DNA of 64,000 nucleotides from the NCBI RefSeq assembly GCF_040196175.1, contig NZ_JBEFNF010000001.1, positions 806,001 through 870,000 on the forward strand, read 5' to 3'. The notes under the pieces are model-generated. The model did not search any database. It worked only from the letters and a program-made list of their open reading frames with translations, and was not told the origin of the DNA. Below are positions 26,758 to 37,013 of the stretch, piece by piece. This stretch comes from Halospina sp040196175. Lineage in GTDB: Bacteria; Pseudomonadota; Gammaproteobacteria; Pseudomonadales; Oleiphilaceae. The first letter of the stretch is position 1, and each line of letters opens with the position of its first letter. A program made the position numbers and the translations under genes.

Positions 26758-29700
26758 ATGCGCCTGAAGTCCATCAAGCTCGCTGGTTTCAAATCCTTCG
26801 TCGATCCCACCACAGTCCCCTTTCCTTCCAATATGACGGCGGTTGTGGGGCCTAATGGCTGCGGCAAGTCCAATATCATTGATGCCGTGCGTTGGGTTAT
26901 GGGGGAAAGCTCGGCCAAATACCTGCGCGGCGAGGCCATGAGCGACGTTATCTTTAACGGCTCGACCAGCCGCAAACCCGTGGGGCAGGCCTCGATCGAG
27001 CTGGTGTTCGACAACAGCGACGGCACCGCCCCCGGCGAATACGGGCGATTCAACGAGATTTCGGTCAAGCGCCGGGTTACCCGGGAGGGTCAGTCCGATT
27101 ATTTCATGAATGGCGCCAAGTGCCGGCGTCGTGACATAACGGATCTGTTTCTGGGTACCGGCCTGGGGCCGCGCAGTTACGCCATTATCGAGCAGGGTAT
27201 GATCTCGCGTCTGATCGAGGCCAAGCCCGAGGAGCTGCGTCACTACATTGAGGAAGCGGCGGGCATCTCGCGTTACAAAGAGCGCCGACGCGAGACAGAG
27301 AACCGGATGCGCCGCACTCAGGAAAACATCGATCGCCTCACCGATCTGCGGGATGAACTTGACCGCCAGCTTCAGCACCTGGAAAAACAGGCTGAAGCGG
27401 CCGAGAAATACCGCGCCCTGAAGCAGGAGGAACGCCACAAGCAGGCGGAGCTGGCGGCATTGCGCTGGCGTGATCTGGATACCTCGCTTCAGCAATATCG
27501 CCAGGCGATCAGCGAGGCGGAAAACGGGCTGGAGAAAGCGGTCACGGAACGCACCTCGCTGGAATCCGGGTTGGAATCCCTGCGCCAGGAACACAGCGAT
27601 CGCAGCGAACGCTTCAATCAGGCCCAGGGGCGTTATTACGAGGCCGGCGCCGAAATCGCCCGGGTTGAGCAGAATCTTGAGAACCAGAGGCGCAATGCCC
27701 GTCAGGCGGCAGAGGATCTTGAGCAGGCGCTGGCCAGCCACAAGGAAGTGGCGGGGGAACTGGAGCAGGATCAGGAGCGATTGGACCAGGTCTGCAAGGA
27801 ACTGGGCAGTATTGAGCCGGAACTTGAAACCGCCAGTGCCCAGGCTGAGGAATACGGCGAACGGCTGACCGAGGCGGAAAACCGGATGCAGGACTGGCAG
27901 CAGCGCTGGGAAGATTTCAGCCAGCACTCGGCAGATGATCGCCAACAGGCGGAAGTAGGCCAGTCACGCATCAAGGCGAGCGAGGATGCGCTGCTTAAGC
28001 TTCGGGAGCGGCGCCAGCGCCTGGAGGAAGAACAGGCGACACTGGATCATGATGACCGCTCTGGCGAAGAAGCGGCGCTGGAGAATGAACGCGAGGAGCA
28101 GCAAGCGCGTGTTGAAGAAGCCAGGGAGCGGGTGGAAACCCTCACCGAACAGCTGGAGCAGGATCGCGAGGCAATTGAACAGCTTGAGCCTGAGCTCAAC
28201 GATAAACGTGGGCGTCTCCAGGCGCTGAATGGTCGCCTCGCCTCCGAGCAGGCGCTGCTTGAAGGGCAGTTGGGTGACAGTGATGAGCGCCGCCGCGAAT
28301 GGATCAGCCAGAAAGGCTGGCAGCAGGCCCAGCGGCTGGCACAGACCCTGGATGTGACTGAAGGCTGGGAAAAGGCAGTGGAGGCTGTGCTGGGGCCGCT
28401 CGCGCAGGCACTGGTGCTGGAACCGGATGACTATGACGCTTGCGTTCTCAAGCAAGCACCTTCGGGACTGACCATCGTGCACCGCAGCAACGCGCGCGCG
28501 GATTCCAGCGCGGGTACGCTGCTATCGCAAGTGGGGCAGGGCAACGCTGTTTCCGGGTGGCTGGCCCGAGTCTGGTGTGCTCAGGGGCTGAACGACGCCC
28601 TTTCCCGCCGGTATTCACTGGCGGATGGCGATTCGCTGGTCACGCCGGAAGGCGTTTGGGTGGGCCGGGCGTGGCTTCGTCTCCCGGACGAGGGTGACGA
28701 CGACACCGGCGTTATTGAACGTCAGAAACGGATCGAGACCCTGGAGGAAGAGTCGGGGTCGCTTCAGGCCGATGTCACCGAAGGTGAAGAGCGGTTGCAG
28801 CGGTTGCGCGCTTCGCGCGATGAAACCGAAAAAGCGCTAGAGCAGGCCCGGGGAAGCCTGAGTGACGCCCGGGAGTCACTCGCCGCCACTGAATCCCGAC
28901 TTGAGGCTTTCCGGGCCCGCATTGAGCAGGTGCGGGAACGGGTGCGGCGGATCAGCGAAGATCTGGCGGATCTGGCCTCTCAGGAAGCGGACGAGAATGA
29001 GCGCCTGGAAGAAGCCCGCGCCAGTTGGCAGGAAGCCATGGATCGCATGAATGAGAACGCGGACTGGAAGGACTCATTGCTCAGCGAGCGCGACGACCTG
29101 CGGGCGAAGCTCGATGATGAACGCCAGCAAGCGCGCCATGCGCGCGATCATCAGCACCAGCTTCAGCTGAAGGTTCAGGACCTGAAAAACCGGAAGGAGG
29201 CGCTGGAACAGACCCTCGAGCGGATGAAAAACCAGCAGAGCCGGCTGGATGAGCGTATCGCGGTGCAGCGTGAGACCCGGGAAAACGCCGAGGCCCCCAT
29301 TCAGGATCTGGAGCTTGAGCTTGAGGGGCTGCTTGAACGCCGTGTCCAGGAAGAGGAAAAGCTCAATGAGGCACGGCAGGCACTGGATGCCATCGATGAT
29401 CAGGTCCGTGAGCGTGAACAGCGTCGTGGGCAGGTGGAACAGGAGGTCCAGACGGCCCGCGAAAAGCTCGAGAAACTGCGTATGGATACCCAAGCTGTTG
29501 AGCTCCAGGCCCGTCAGTACCTGGAACAGCTGGAGGAGCTTGAAGTCAGCCTCGGCGATGTCCAGGGCGGGCTGGCGGAAGATGCTACTGCCGAGGCCTG
29601 GCAGCAGGAGCTGACCCGTATCGGCAACCGCATCCAACGCCTGGGCGCCATCAACCTGGCGGCGATCGATGAGTACCGGGTAGCGAGTGAACGTAAGACC

Positions 29701-30255
29701 TATCTCGATGAGCAGGATCAAGACTTGCAGGAGGCGCTGGAATCACTGGCATCCGCCATCCGGAAAATCGACCGCGAAACCCGTAGTCGCTTTCGTGAGA
29801 CTTTCGATGCCATCAACCAGGGATTGCAGAACCTTTTCCCGCGGGTTTTCGGCGGTGGCAGCGCCCATCTGGAGATGACCGGCGATGACCTGCTGGAAAC
29901 CGGCGTCGCCATCATGGCGCGGCCACCTGGCAAAAAGAACACCACCATCCATCTGCTGTCTGGCGGCGAGAAAGCATTGACCGCCATCGCGCTGGTGTTT
30001 TCCATCTTCCAGCTCAATCCGGCTCCATTCTGTATGCTGGATGAGGTCGATGCACCTCTGGATGATGCCAACGTTGGCCGTTACGCGAAGATGGTGAATG
30101 AGATGAGCAAGCACGTTCAGTTTATCTGCATCACTCACAACAAGATTTCCATGGAACTGTCAAATCAGTTGATGGGTGTGACCATGCACGAACCTGGGGT
30201 ATCACGCCTGGTTTCAGTGGATGTAGAAGAGGCTGCCGTTCTGGCAGACAGTTGA
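26758..30255 (+). CDS. smc: Chromosome partition protein Smc
   Basis: This 1165-residue SMC ATPase works with ScpA and ScpB in chromosome condensation and segregation. Walker A is GPNGCGKSNIIDAVRW (31-46), the ABC signature is LLSGGEKALTAIALVF, and Walker B is FCMLDEVDAPLDDANV near the C-terminus. Two long coiled coils flank a hinge (about residues 510-660) that includes VIHRSNARADSS-like sequence but is poorly conserved. Length is normal. A gammaproteobacterium with Smc-ScpAB rather than MukBEF fits the Pseudomonas-like side of the class. Confidence 0.96.
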   Translation: MRLKSIKLAGFKSFVDPTTVPFPSNMTAVVGPNGCGKSNIIDAVRWVMGESSAKYLRGEAMSDVIFNGSTSRKPVGQASIELVFDNSDGTAPGEYGRFNEISVKRRVTREGQSDYFMNGAKCRRRDITDLFLGTGLGPRSYAIIEQGMISRLIEAKPEELRHYIEEAAGISRYKERRRETENRMRRTQENIDRLTDLRDELDRQLQHLEKQAEAAEKYRALKQEERHKQAELAALRWRDLDTSLQQYRQAISEAENGLEKAVTERTSLESGLESLRQEHSDRSERFNQAQGRYYEAGAEIARVEQNLENQRRNARQAAEDLEQALASHKEVAGELEQDQERLDQVCKELGSIEPELETASAQAEEYGERLTEAENRMQDWQQRWEDFSQHSADDRQQAEVGQSRIKASEDALLKLRERRQRLEEEQATLDHDDRSGEEAALENEREEQQARVEEARERVETLTEQLEQDREAIEQLEPELNDKRGRLQALNGRLASEQALLEGQLGDSDERRREWISQKGWQQAQRLAQTLDVTEGWEKAVEAVLGPLAQALVLEPDDYDACVLKQAPSGLTIVHRSNARADSSAGTLLSQVGQGNAVSGWLARVWCAQGLNDALSRRYSLADGDSLVTPEGVWVGRAWLRLPDEGDDDTGVIERQKRIETLEEESGSLQADVTEGEERLQRLRASRDETEKALEQARGSLSDARESLAATESRLEAFRARIEQVRERVRRISEDLADLASQEADENERLEEARASWQEAMDRMNENADWKDSLLSERDDLRAKLDDERQQARHARDHQHQLQLKVQDLKNRKEALEQTLERMKNQQSRLDERIAVQRETRENAEAPIQDLELELEGLLERRVQEEEKLNEARQALDAIDDQVREREQRRGQVEQEVQTAREKLEKLRMDTQAVELQARQYLEQLEELEVSLGDVQGGLAEDATAEAWQQELTRIGNRIQRLGAINLAAIDEYRVASERKTYLDEQDQDLQEALESLASAIRKIDRETRSRFRETFDAINQGLQNLFPRVFGGGSAHLEMTGDDLLETGVAIMARPPGKKNTTIHLLSGGEKALTAIALVFSIFQLNPAPFCMLDEVDAPLDDANVGRYAKMVNEMSKHVQFICITHNKISMELSNQLMGVTMHEPGVSRLVSVDVEEAAVLADS

Positions 30256-30368
30256 TGAACAAGACGCAATGCGCCGGCATTGTCTTGATCGGGGTCATTG
30301 CCTAAAGTGGCAGTCAAACGGGCGCACTGGGATGCGCGGGGGCAACCCATGAGGACAGATAGAGGATC

Positions 30369-31448
30369 ATGAGTCTCAGAGAATGGCTGATCATCATCGG
30401 GGCGCTGTTGATTATTGGCGTCGTGGTGGACGGGCTCCGGCGCATGCGCAGAGCCCGACGTGATGCGCTGGAAATGCAACGGGCCATGGGCGGCGACGGT
30501 ATCGGTCAGAGCCCGGTTGATTCGGATTACAATCCTGAGCTCCCCACGGGTGGGGCTCGCCCTGTAGGCAGTACTTCGGACAATGCTGGAGCGGAACAGG
30601 CCCAGGAATCCAATCCTGACCCCGAACCGGGCCCTGTACCCAATCCCGGCTCCAAATCCGACTCAGACCTCGAACCAGGGACGCGGAACAGCCACCAACA
30701 GGCTCCGCCGGCGTCGCCTGATGAATCGCTCTCCGCCGCGGATGACGATGGCATCGTGGGCCCGGCGCGAGTACGCGGGGAACAAGGTGCGGGTGAAAAG
30801 GCGGCTGAGGCCAGCGCCGCAGCGGGCGAGGCTGCCAGTCGTATCAGTGCCAGTGCCCGTGAGATCTGGAACCGCATCCGCGAAGGCAGCTCCCGCGAGG
30901 AGAGCGAAAGCAGTGGTGATTCGGTTGCCGCCAGTACCGGTGATAATCCGGAATCTTCTGCCACTCATGAGACCGCGGATCAGCCGCCTGTGGCCGGAGC
31001 TAATCGCCCGGAAGCCGAGGAGGTCATTGTCATTCACGCTCATTGTTGTGACGGTGGTCACTATGGGGGAGCGACCATTCGCCGCATTCTGGAAGCCTGT
31101 GGTATGGAATACGGCGATCTGGGTATCTATCATCGGCATGAGGAAGCAGATACGCGGACGCCAGTCCAGTTCAGTGTCGCCAGCGCGGTCGCACCTGGTA
31201 CCTTGACACCGGAGGAAATCGAGACCCTGGAGACCCCCGGCCTCAGCTTTTTTATGAGCCTGCCCGGACCCAGCCAGCCGGTACAGGCTTTCGACTTCAT
31301 GCTTGAGACAGCCAATACCGTTGTGCGCAATCTGGGCGGTGAGCTGCGGGATGAGCATCGCAGTGTTATGACCAGCCAGACCATTGAACACTGCCGCCAG
31401 CGGATCCGCGAGTTCGAGCGTAAACGCCGTTCCCCCGTAAGAGCCTGA
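30369..31448 (+). CDS. zipA: Cell division protein ZipA
   Basis: This 359-residue inner-membrane protein tethers FtsZ to the membrane. A single N-terminal transmembrane helix (about residues 6-22, LIIIGALLIIGVVVDG) is followed by a basic stretch. A long Pro/Glu/Ser-rich linker (about 60-210, including DPEPGPVPNPGS) leads to the C-terminal FtsZ-binding domain (about 215-350) that starts EVIVIHAHCC and contains GLSFFMSLPGP. It sits between smc and ligA, the usual zipA position. Confidence 0.93.
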   Translation: MSLREWLIIIGALLIIGVVVDGLRRMRRARRDALEMQRAMGGDGIGQSPVDSDYNPELPTGGARPVGSTSDNAGAEQAQESNPDPEPGPVPNPGSKSDSDLEPGTRNSHQQAPPASPDESLSAADDDGIVGPARVRGEQGAGEKAAEASAAAGEAASRISASAREIWNRIREGSSREESESSGDSVAASTGDNPESSATHETADQPPVAGANRPEAEEVIVIHAHCCDGGHYGGATIRRILEACGMEYGDLGIYHRHEEADTRTPVQFSVASAVAPGTLTPEEIETLETPGLSFFMSLPGPSQPVQAFDFMLETANTVVRNLGGELRDEHRSVMTSQTIEHCRQRIREFERKRRSPVRA

Positions 31449-31461
31449 AAGGATTGCCTTC

Positions 31462-33483
31462 GTGAATCGGGAAGACAGCCCTGAACAGCGTATCGACGCC
31501 CTGCGGCGGGCAATCGATCATCACAACTACCGCTACTACGCGCTCGACGACCCCGAAGTTTCGGACGAACACTATGACCAGCTCCTGCGGCAACTGCAGG
31601 AGCTGGAGGCGCAGCACCCCGAACTGGTAACCCCCGAGTCGCCAACACAGCGGGTGGGCGTAGCCCCAGGCTCACTGTTCGCGGAAGCGCCTCACGAAAC
31701 GCCTATGTTGTCCCTGGACAACGCCTTTGACGAGGACGAGCTCAGGGACTTTGACCGCCGGGTTCGTGAACGCCTTGGGCGTGATCAGCCGCTGGACTAC
31801 GCCTGTGAGCCCAAGCTCGATGGCCTCGCAATCAGTCTGCTCTACCGCAATGGTGTGCTTCATCGTGCCGCCACCCGTGGCGATGGCTACACCGGCGAGG
31901 ACATCACAGCCAATGTTCGCACCATCCGTGCCATTCCCCTGCAACTGTATGGTGATGACTACCCGGATGCCTTTGAGGTTCGGGGGGAGGCCTACATGCC
32001 TCTGGATGGGTTTGAACGCCTCAATCAGAAGCTGGCGGAGGCCGGTGAGAAGCCCTTTGTGAACCCGCGCAATGCGGCTGCTGGCAGTCTCCGCAACAAG
32101 GATCCGCGCGTACCGGCTCGACGGCCCCTGTCGTTCAGCGGCTATAGTGTGGATGGTCCTGAGGAAGCCGGTCTTCCGGTGCGCCATTACGATCAACTGC
32201 TCAAGCTGCGGGAGTGGGGCTTCCGGATCGATCCCGAGATCCGCTTGGTGACCGGGATCGAGGACTGCATCATTTATTATCGGGAGATGCTCGAAAAGCG
32301 GGAATCACTGAATTACGAGATCGACGGCATCGTCTACAAGGTTAACGATCTGGCGCTGCAGGATCGTCTTGGCTTTGTTTCCCGGGCGCCACGCTGGGCC
32401 ATCGCTACGAAGTTCCCGGCGCATGAGGTCATGACCCGGGTGCGCGAGGTGGCTTTCCAGGTGGGACGTACTGGTGCTATCACCCCGGTGGCCCGATTGG
32501 ATCCGGTGTTTGTGGGAGGTGTCACGGTCAGCAACACCACCCTCCACAACATGGATGAGGTTGAGCGCCTGGGGCTGCGCGAGGGCGACTGGGTCATGAT
32601 CCGACGCGCCGGTGATGTGATTCCCCAGGTGGTGCGTGTGCTGGCTGAAAAACGCCCTGACGATACCCGTTTGATCGAACTGCCGCCCGCGTGCCCGGAA
32701 TGTGGCTCCGCGATTGAGCAGCCAGAGGATGAAGCGGTTGCGCGCTGCACCGGTGGACTTTTCTGCCCCGCCCAGCGCAAGGAGGCCATCCGCCACTACG
32801 CCTCCCGTCGCGCCCTGGATATAGAAGGCCTGGGTGAGCAGTGGGTCAACGTGCTGGTGGATGAAGGCATGGTTGAGACCGTAGCCGACATCTACAAGCT
32901 GAAAGTTTCGGACCTGACCCGGCTCGAGCGTATGGGTGAGAAATCCGCCTCCAATCTGGTGAACGCCATTGCGGGAAGCCGTGAACCTGACCTTGACCGG
33001 CTGATCTATGCGCTGGGCATCCGTGAGGTGGGTGAGGCCACGGCGCGGGCTCTGGCCCGGCATTTCGGCGATCTGGACGCACTCATAGAAGCCGATGAAG
33101 AGCACCTTCAGGAAATTGAGGACGTCGGGCCGGTGGTCGCGGGCCATATCCGCAGTTTCTTTGCCGAACCCCATAACCGCGAGATCATCCAGCAGCTGCG
33201 GGCAGCCGGTGTCAGTTATCGGGCACCGGAGCGGGTGGATGATTCCGGGTCACCTTTCTCCGGTGCAACCGTAGTGGTCACTGGCGCATTGGAGCACTAT
33301 TCGCGGGATCAGGCGCGTGCGGCCCTGGAAGCCCGGGGGGCAAGGGTGGCAGGCAGCGTTTCGAGTAAAACCGACTATCTGGTGACCGGCGAGGGGGGTG
33401 GCTCCAAGCTCAGCAAGGCTCGCCAACAGGGTGTCGCCATTGTTGATGAAGCAACCTTCCTGGAGTGGCTTGGCGAAGCGTGA
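31462..33483 (+). CDS. ligA: NAD-dependent DNA ligase LigA
   Basis: This 673-residue ligase seals nicks in replication and repair. The adenylated lysine is Lys118 in CEPKLDGLAIS. A four-cysteine zinc finger (CPECGS...C...C), tandem helix-hairpin-helix motifs and a C-terminal BRCT domain (about 595-673) follow in the standard order. The start is GTG at 31462, 13 nt after zipA, with AAAGGA upstream. Confidence 0.97.
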   Translation: MNREDSPEQRIDALRRAIDHHNYRYYALDDPEVSDEHYDQLLRQLQELEAQHPELVTPESPTQRVGVAPGSLFAEAPHETPMLSLDNAFDEDELRDFDRRVRERLGRDQPLDYACEPKLDGLAISLLYRNGVLHRAATRGDGYTGEDITANVRTIRAIPLQLYGDDYPDAFEVRGEAYMPLDGFERLNQKLAEAGEKPFVNPRNAAAGSLRNKDPRVPARRPLSFSGYSVDGPEEAGLPVRHYDQLLKLREWGFRIDPEIRLVTGIEDCIIYYREMLEKRESLNYEIDGIVYKVNDLALQDRLGFVSRAPRWAIATKFPAHEVMTRVREVAFQVGRTGAITPVARLDPVFVGGVTVSNTTLHNMDEVERLGLREGDWVMIRRAGDVIPQVVRVLAEKRPDDTRLIELPPACPECGSAIEQPEDEAVARCTGGLFCPAQRKEAIRHYASRRALDIEGLGEQWVNVLVDEGMVETVADIYKLKVSDLTRLERMGEKSASNLVNAIAGSREPDLDRLIYALGIREVGEATARALARHFGDLDALIEADEEHLQEIEDVGPVVAGHIRSFFAEPHNREIIQQLRAAGVSYRAPERVDDSGSPFSGATVVVTGALEHYSRDQARAALEARGARVAGSVSSKTDYLVTGEGGGSKLSKARQQGVAIVDEATFLEWLGEA

Positions 33484-33530
33484 CTGTGTCACAGAATCAC
33501 CAGCCGCCCCCTGAATCTGAGAACCAGTAC

Positions 33531-33552
33531 GGATCCGGTTTATAGCGGATCC
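33531..33552 (+). repeat. Inverted repeat at the translation start of the lipoprotein gene
   Basis: GGATCCG (33531-33537) and CGGATCC (33546-33552) are perfect 7-bp arms around an 8-nt loop. The right arm ends 6 nt before the ATG at 33559 and would bury any ribosome-binding site there. No T-run follows, so it is not a normal terminator for ligA. Confidence 0.5.
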
Positions 33553-33558
33553 CCTACT

Positions 33559-36306
33559 ATGGATGATGTTTCGAGACCCGACGGATACCGAACCGTGAGA
33601 ATGTCATCCGCGAGAGTGAGCCCTTACGCTTTCCCAGTGCGCCGAATCCTGACGGCGCTGATTTCAGTGCTGCCATTGTTGCTTCTAGGCTGTGGTGATA
33701 CGAGTAAATCGCCAGAGGACCCGCGGATTCTCGGTCTTCCGCCCCAGGTGGCCTATCTGGGTGCGGACTATAATTACAACTTTGGCGCACTAGGGGGCGA
33801 CGATCCACTCAATTATTCGTTGGTCAACAATCCCTCCTGGCTGGCTCTGGAAGCGACTACCAACAAAGCCCGAAAAGGTATCGTCCTGAGAGGCGTTCCC
33901 GGCATCAGCGGTGGCCGCGAAGGCGAGGCGGATCTGGGGCAGTACGACAACATCCGCATCGCCACCAATGACGGCAACCTGATCGGTGACAGTGAGTTCA
34001 GCGTTGATGTCCGGCACAATCCCCTGAAGATCGTAGATGCCACTCTGGTCGAGGGAGAGGCGTATGAACCTGATGTCAACGATGGGTCCGATGAAGTCTG
34101 TGAGATCCCGGATAGGCAGGTGACCCCCGAGGCCGCAGTAGAGCACGGGAGTCTGGTGGTGGGAAACGGCGATGGCTATAGCCCGGGTGGCCGGGCGTAC
34201 CCCAGCCGCCGGGCGCTGATCCGTGTGGATCTGGAGCAGCCTTCCGTAGAACCTTTGGCAGTCCGGTTCCGCGTTGGCGGACAGGATACGGCCACTGGAG
34301 AAAACTGTGAGGGGGACTCTGATCTGCCCTGTGAATACCAGGAGGGCAATCAGAGCCGGGCGATCTATGGGGAAGATCTGGTTCTTGATGGAAACGCTCG
34401 TTATGGTTCCGGTTTTCCAGAACCGCCTGAATACGTTGAGTACATCAAAGAAGAAGCAACCGGTGCCACGGGGTTGCTCAATTTCGAGGCCGGACAGACA
34501 ACCTGCTTCATCCCGGTCTGGGTTCATGACGATAATCTGGCGGAGGATGAGGAATTCTTCGATGTTGAACTGGAACAGGTAACGAAGGGCATTGCCAGCC
34601 TCGATGACAACGGCGCGGTACGCAGCCGGAGCATTGCGATTGAGGATGACACGCCTACGGCGGATTTTGAGGCGGAAAGCATTGTTGTGAGTGAAAACCG
34701 GAAGCGGGAAGTGACGGCCACATTGAGTCGCGCCAATGACACCGGTGAAGCGCTCTATGCGGCGGTTGAAGTGGCCGAGGTCGATGATGATTCCTCCTGG
34801 GAGGCTGATCTCTGCCCTGATGAGGGTAGTAGTGGGAGTGAGTGTGTAACAGTTGGCAACGGCAGCAACGATGCCTCGTTGACTGTTGAGTTCGATAAGG
34901 GCGGTGACGCGACCACCTTCTACGTGCAGGCGAGCACGGATACCGATGCCCCTCTTAAAGAAGAAGTTATGCGGGAGCTGCAGTTTGACCAGAGCTTCCA
35001 GTACGGCCGTGAATTCGCGGCTGCGACGACTGATAGTATCCTTGAGACTCATATCAACGAGTGGACAGATGATGTGACGCAGAACGAGCTTGGGTTTCCT
35101 GTTAATAGCCTGGTTGCTGGTGAGCTTGGTGAGGCCTATGTCACAGGCGTTGACGATTCCGGCGGGATCCGTCTGCAGAGCATCAACCGTCTTGGATCTA
35201 CTGATAGCAGCGATAAGGATGTTGTTGCGCTTGGTGAGCTGAAGGGCAAGGGCAATGCAGACTGGTCTTCGCTAGCAGACAACAGCACCCTCCAGTTGGC
35301 GTTCGCGGGAGAGAATAGTGGGACATCCGGAGCCCCGGCGGTGACTCGCTATCTCGGGCTCGCCTACCCGACGCAAATGAAGCAGGGCGATGTGAAGCTT
35401 TTCAGGTCAACCATCTCTACTGAGGATGGCAGCATCAGCCGCTCTCCTTCAGCGGATGAGCTTGTATGGGAGTTGGTGCCTGACCCCGAAAGTGATTGGT
35501 TGCAGCGTGCCCTGGCTGTAACCACGGAGGGTACAGTCTATGCCGGCGCTCTCGGTGATGCTTCTTTACGCATGACACGCATTGATACCGCAGAAAACAG
35601 CAATGGGGACTCTGTTGCAGAGCAGTCCTGGACGGAGAGTCTGGAGGCTACCGGTGCTACGCTCTCTGGGCTCTTTACTCCGGGAACAGCCGGTATCGTG
35701 GCTCTGGGCAGTGACGGGGGTGCGGTTGATCCTGGATCGAACATTGGCGGTGAGGACTTCTATCTGTTTTCCCGTGATACGGAGGGGGCCGTGAATGAGC
35801 GAGTCCAGTTCGGTACTCAGGGCGAAGACCGAGCGACGCTGTCCGATGCGGACGGTAGTCGCTTCTGGCTGGCCGGTAACGACGGCGGCCCCTATGAAGC
35901 GGATGACTCGGGAGGCTTTAAGGAGGAGGCAGACGGTTCCGCTGGAGCTTTCCTCCTTATCGTTAACAGCAATGGCGATCTGCAGGCGGCGGTACATCCT
36001 CAGGATCTGGAAGATCACAACGCACAGGTGGGCAACATTCAGGCACTTGTTGTTTCAGGCGATAATGCCTTTATCGCAGGGCAGACCAAGGATGACAGCG
36101 TCTACCTGATGGGCGTCCGCTACACTGGTTCCCAGGCTGATGATGAGGCCGCGATTGAGCAGCGCTGGAGTGCAACTATCGGTGATGCCGACTCAGTGGT
36201 GGCTCTGGATAACTATCGCGACCGCAAGCTCTATCTTGTGATGGATGGAGGTTCGGGGCAGCGTATCCGCCTGTACGATCAGGTCGGCAATCCGCTCACG
36301 CAATAA
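33559..36306 (+). CDS. Large outer-membrane lipoprotein with Calx-beta-like domain
   Basis: This protein has up to 915 residues. A hydrophobic signal ending in PLLLLGCGDT is a clear lipobox; Gly after the Cys favours the outer membrane. The ATG at 33559 places 44 residues before the Cys, while the ATG at 33601 gives a more typical 30-residue signal, so the true start may be 33601. After the signal comes an Ig/cadherin-like segment (YLGADYNYNFGALGGD and NYSLVNNPSWLALE, He_PIG-like). A Calx-beta-like stretch follows near 325-340 (WVHDDNLAEDEEFFDVELEQ). The rest contains loosely repeated beta-strands such as GEAYVTGVDDSGG that could fold as a propeller. The protein is very acidic, which suits a salty habitat. 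Its function is unknown; a surface or adhesion role is inference. Confidence 0.75.
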   Translation: MDDVSRPDGYRTVRMSSARVSPYAFPVRRILTALISVLPLLLLGCGDTSKSPEDPRILGLPPQVAYLGADYNYNFGALGGDDPLNYSLVNNPSWLALEATTNKARKGIVLRGVPGISGGREGEADLGQYDNIRIATNDGNLIGDSEFSVDVRHNPLKIVDATLVEGEAYEPDVNDGSDEVCEIPDRQVTPEAAVEHGSLVVGNGDGYSPGGRAYPSRRALIRVDLEQPSVEPLAVRFRVGGQDTATGENCEGDSDLPCEYQEGNQSRAIYGEDLVLDGNARYGSGFPEPPEYVEYIKEEATGATGLLNFEAGQTTCFIPVWVHDDNLAEDEEFFDVELEQVTKGIASLDDNGAVRSRSIAIEDDTPTADFEAESIVVSENRKREVTATLSRANDTGEALYAAVEVAEVDDDSSWEADLCPDEGSSGSECVTVGNGSNDASLTVEFDKGGDATTFYVQASTDTDAPLKEEVMRELQFDQSFQYGREFAAATTDSILETHINEWTDDVTQNELGFPVNSLVAGELGEAYVTGVDDSGGIRLQSINRLGSTDSSDKDVVALGELKGKGNADWSSLADNSTLQLAFAGENSGTSGAPAVTRYLGLAYPTQMKQGDVKLFRSTISTEDGSISRSPSADELVWELVPDPESDWLQRALAVTTEGTVYAGALGDASLRMTRIDTAENSNGDSVAEQSWTESLEATGATLSGLFTPGTAGIVALGSDGGAVDPGSNIGGEDFYLFSRDTEGAVNERVQFGTQGEDRATLSDADGSRFWLAGNDGGPYEADDSGGFKEEADGSAGAFLLIVNSNGDLQAAVHPQDLEDHNAQVGNIQALVVSGDNAFIAGQTKDDSVYLMGVRYTGSQADDEAAIEQRWSATIGDADSVVALDNYRDRKLYLVMDGGSGQRIRLYDQVGNPLTQ

Positions 36307-36318
36307 CCGCCACCCTGA

Positions 36319-36945
36319 TCAAATGGTGGTATGCAGGTGGTGGCCGTCTGCGTACAGCCGCAGAAAATCTGTGCCGGTAATAATGCCCGCTGGCTTGTTG
36401 TCGTGATTGATGACCAGCGCGGCATTGAGCTCATGACTGAGCATCTGTTGGGCGAGGTGGTGGGCATCCGTTTCCGGGGTGACGGTTATGAAGGAGGGGA
36501 GTTCGCAACCGGAGAGCGGCGCGGTCTCGGCCATCCCTTCACGGATCTGGCGCAGCAGCCAGATTTCGTCGATCAATCCCGCAACTTCTCCCGCATCCGT
36601 GGTGACCACCAGGTGGTGGACCAGGTGCTCTGCCATGGTATCCAGCGCAGTGCGCAGCGATGCTCGAGCGCTGACGATGTGCAATGCTGGGGAAGCAAGT
36701 CGGCTTGAGGGTAGGTAGGGGGATTCGGCATCTCCCTCACCGCCGGATTCCTCCTGGTATTCACGCAGGGCGCGACGGACCTGGGGTTCCGCCTGGAACC
36801 GGGCGGGGTCTTCGGCCTGCTCCGTATTCGAGGCGGTTCGGTGTATGGCGTCGGTCTGATCCGTCTCCTGTATGCGCCTGGCCCGAAGTGCTTCGGGTAG
36901 CCGCGTTCCGACCGGCCGGCTTGGCTCCGCAATAAAAATGGCCAT
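36319..36945 (-). CDS. CBS-pair domain protein
   Basis: This 208-residue protein has a poorly conserved, charged first 85 residues and then two CBS motifs. The first is about 88-140 (ASLRTALDTMAEHLVHHLVV, then GEVAGLIDE); the second is about 150-200 (TDAHHLAQQMLSHELNAALV, then PAGIITGTDFLRLY). CBS pairs bind adenosine nucleotides or related ligands and regulate partners; no enzyme domain is attached here. GGAGA lies about 8 nt before the ATG at 36945. It lies 68 nt downstream of the FAD oxidoreductase gene on the same strand and converges with the lipoprotein gene. Confidence 0.85.
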   Translation of the reverse strand: MAIFIAEPSRPVGTRLPEALRARRIQETDQTDAIHRTASNTEQAEDPARFQAEPQVRRALREYQEESGGEGDAESPYLPSSRLASPALHIVSARASLRTALDTMAEHLVHHLVVTTDAGEVAGLIDEIWLLRQIREGMAETAPLSGCELPSFITVTPETDAHHLAQQMLSHELNAALVINHDNKPAGIITGTDFLRLYADGHHLHTTI

Positions 36946-37013
36946 GGATTCGTCTCCATTGATCCGTTTTAGAAGGTTATCGGCGGGTCCCCGGAAAATT
37001 TAAGGCAATATCG

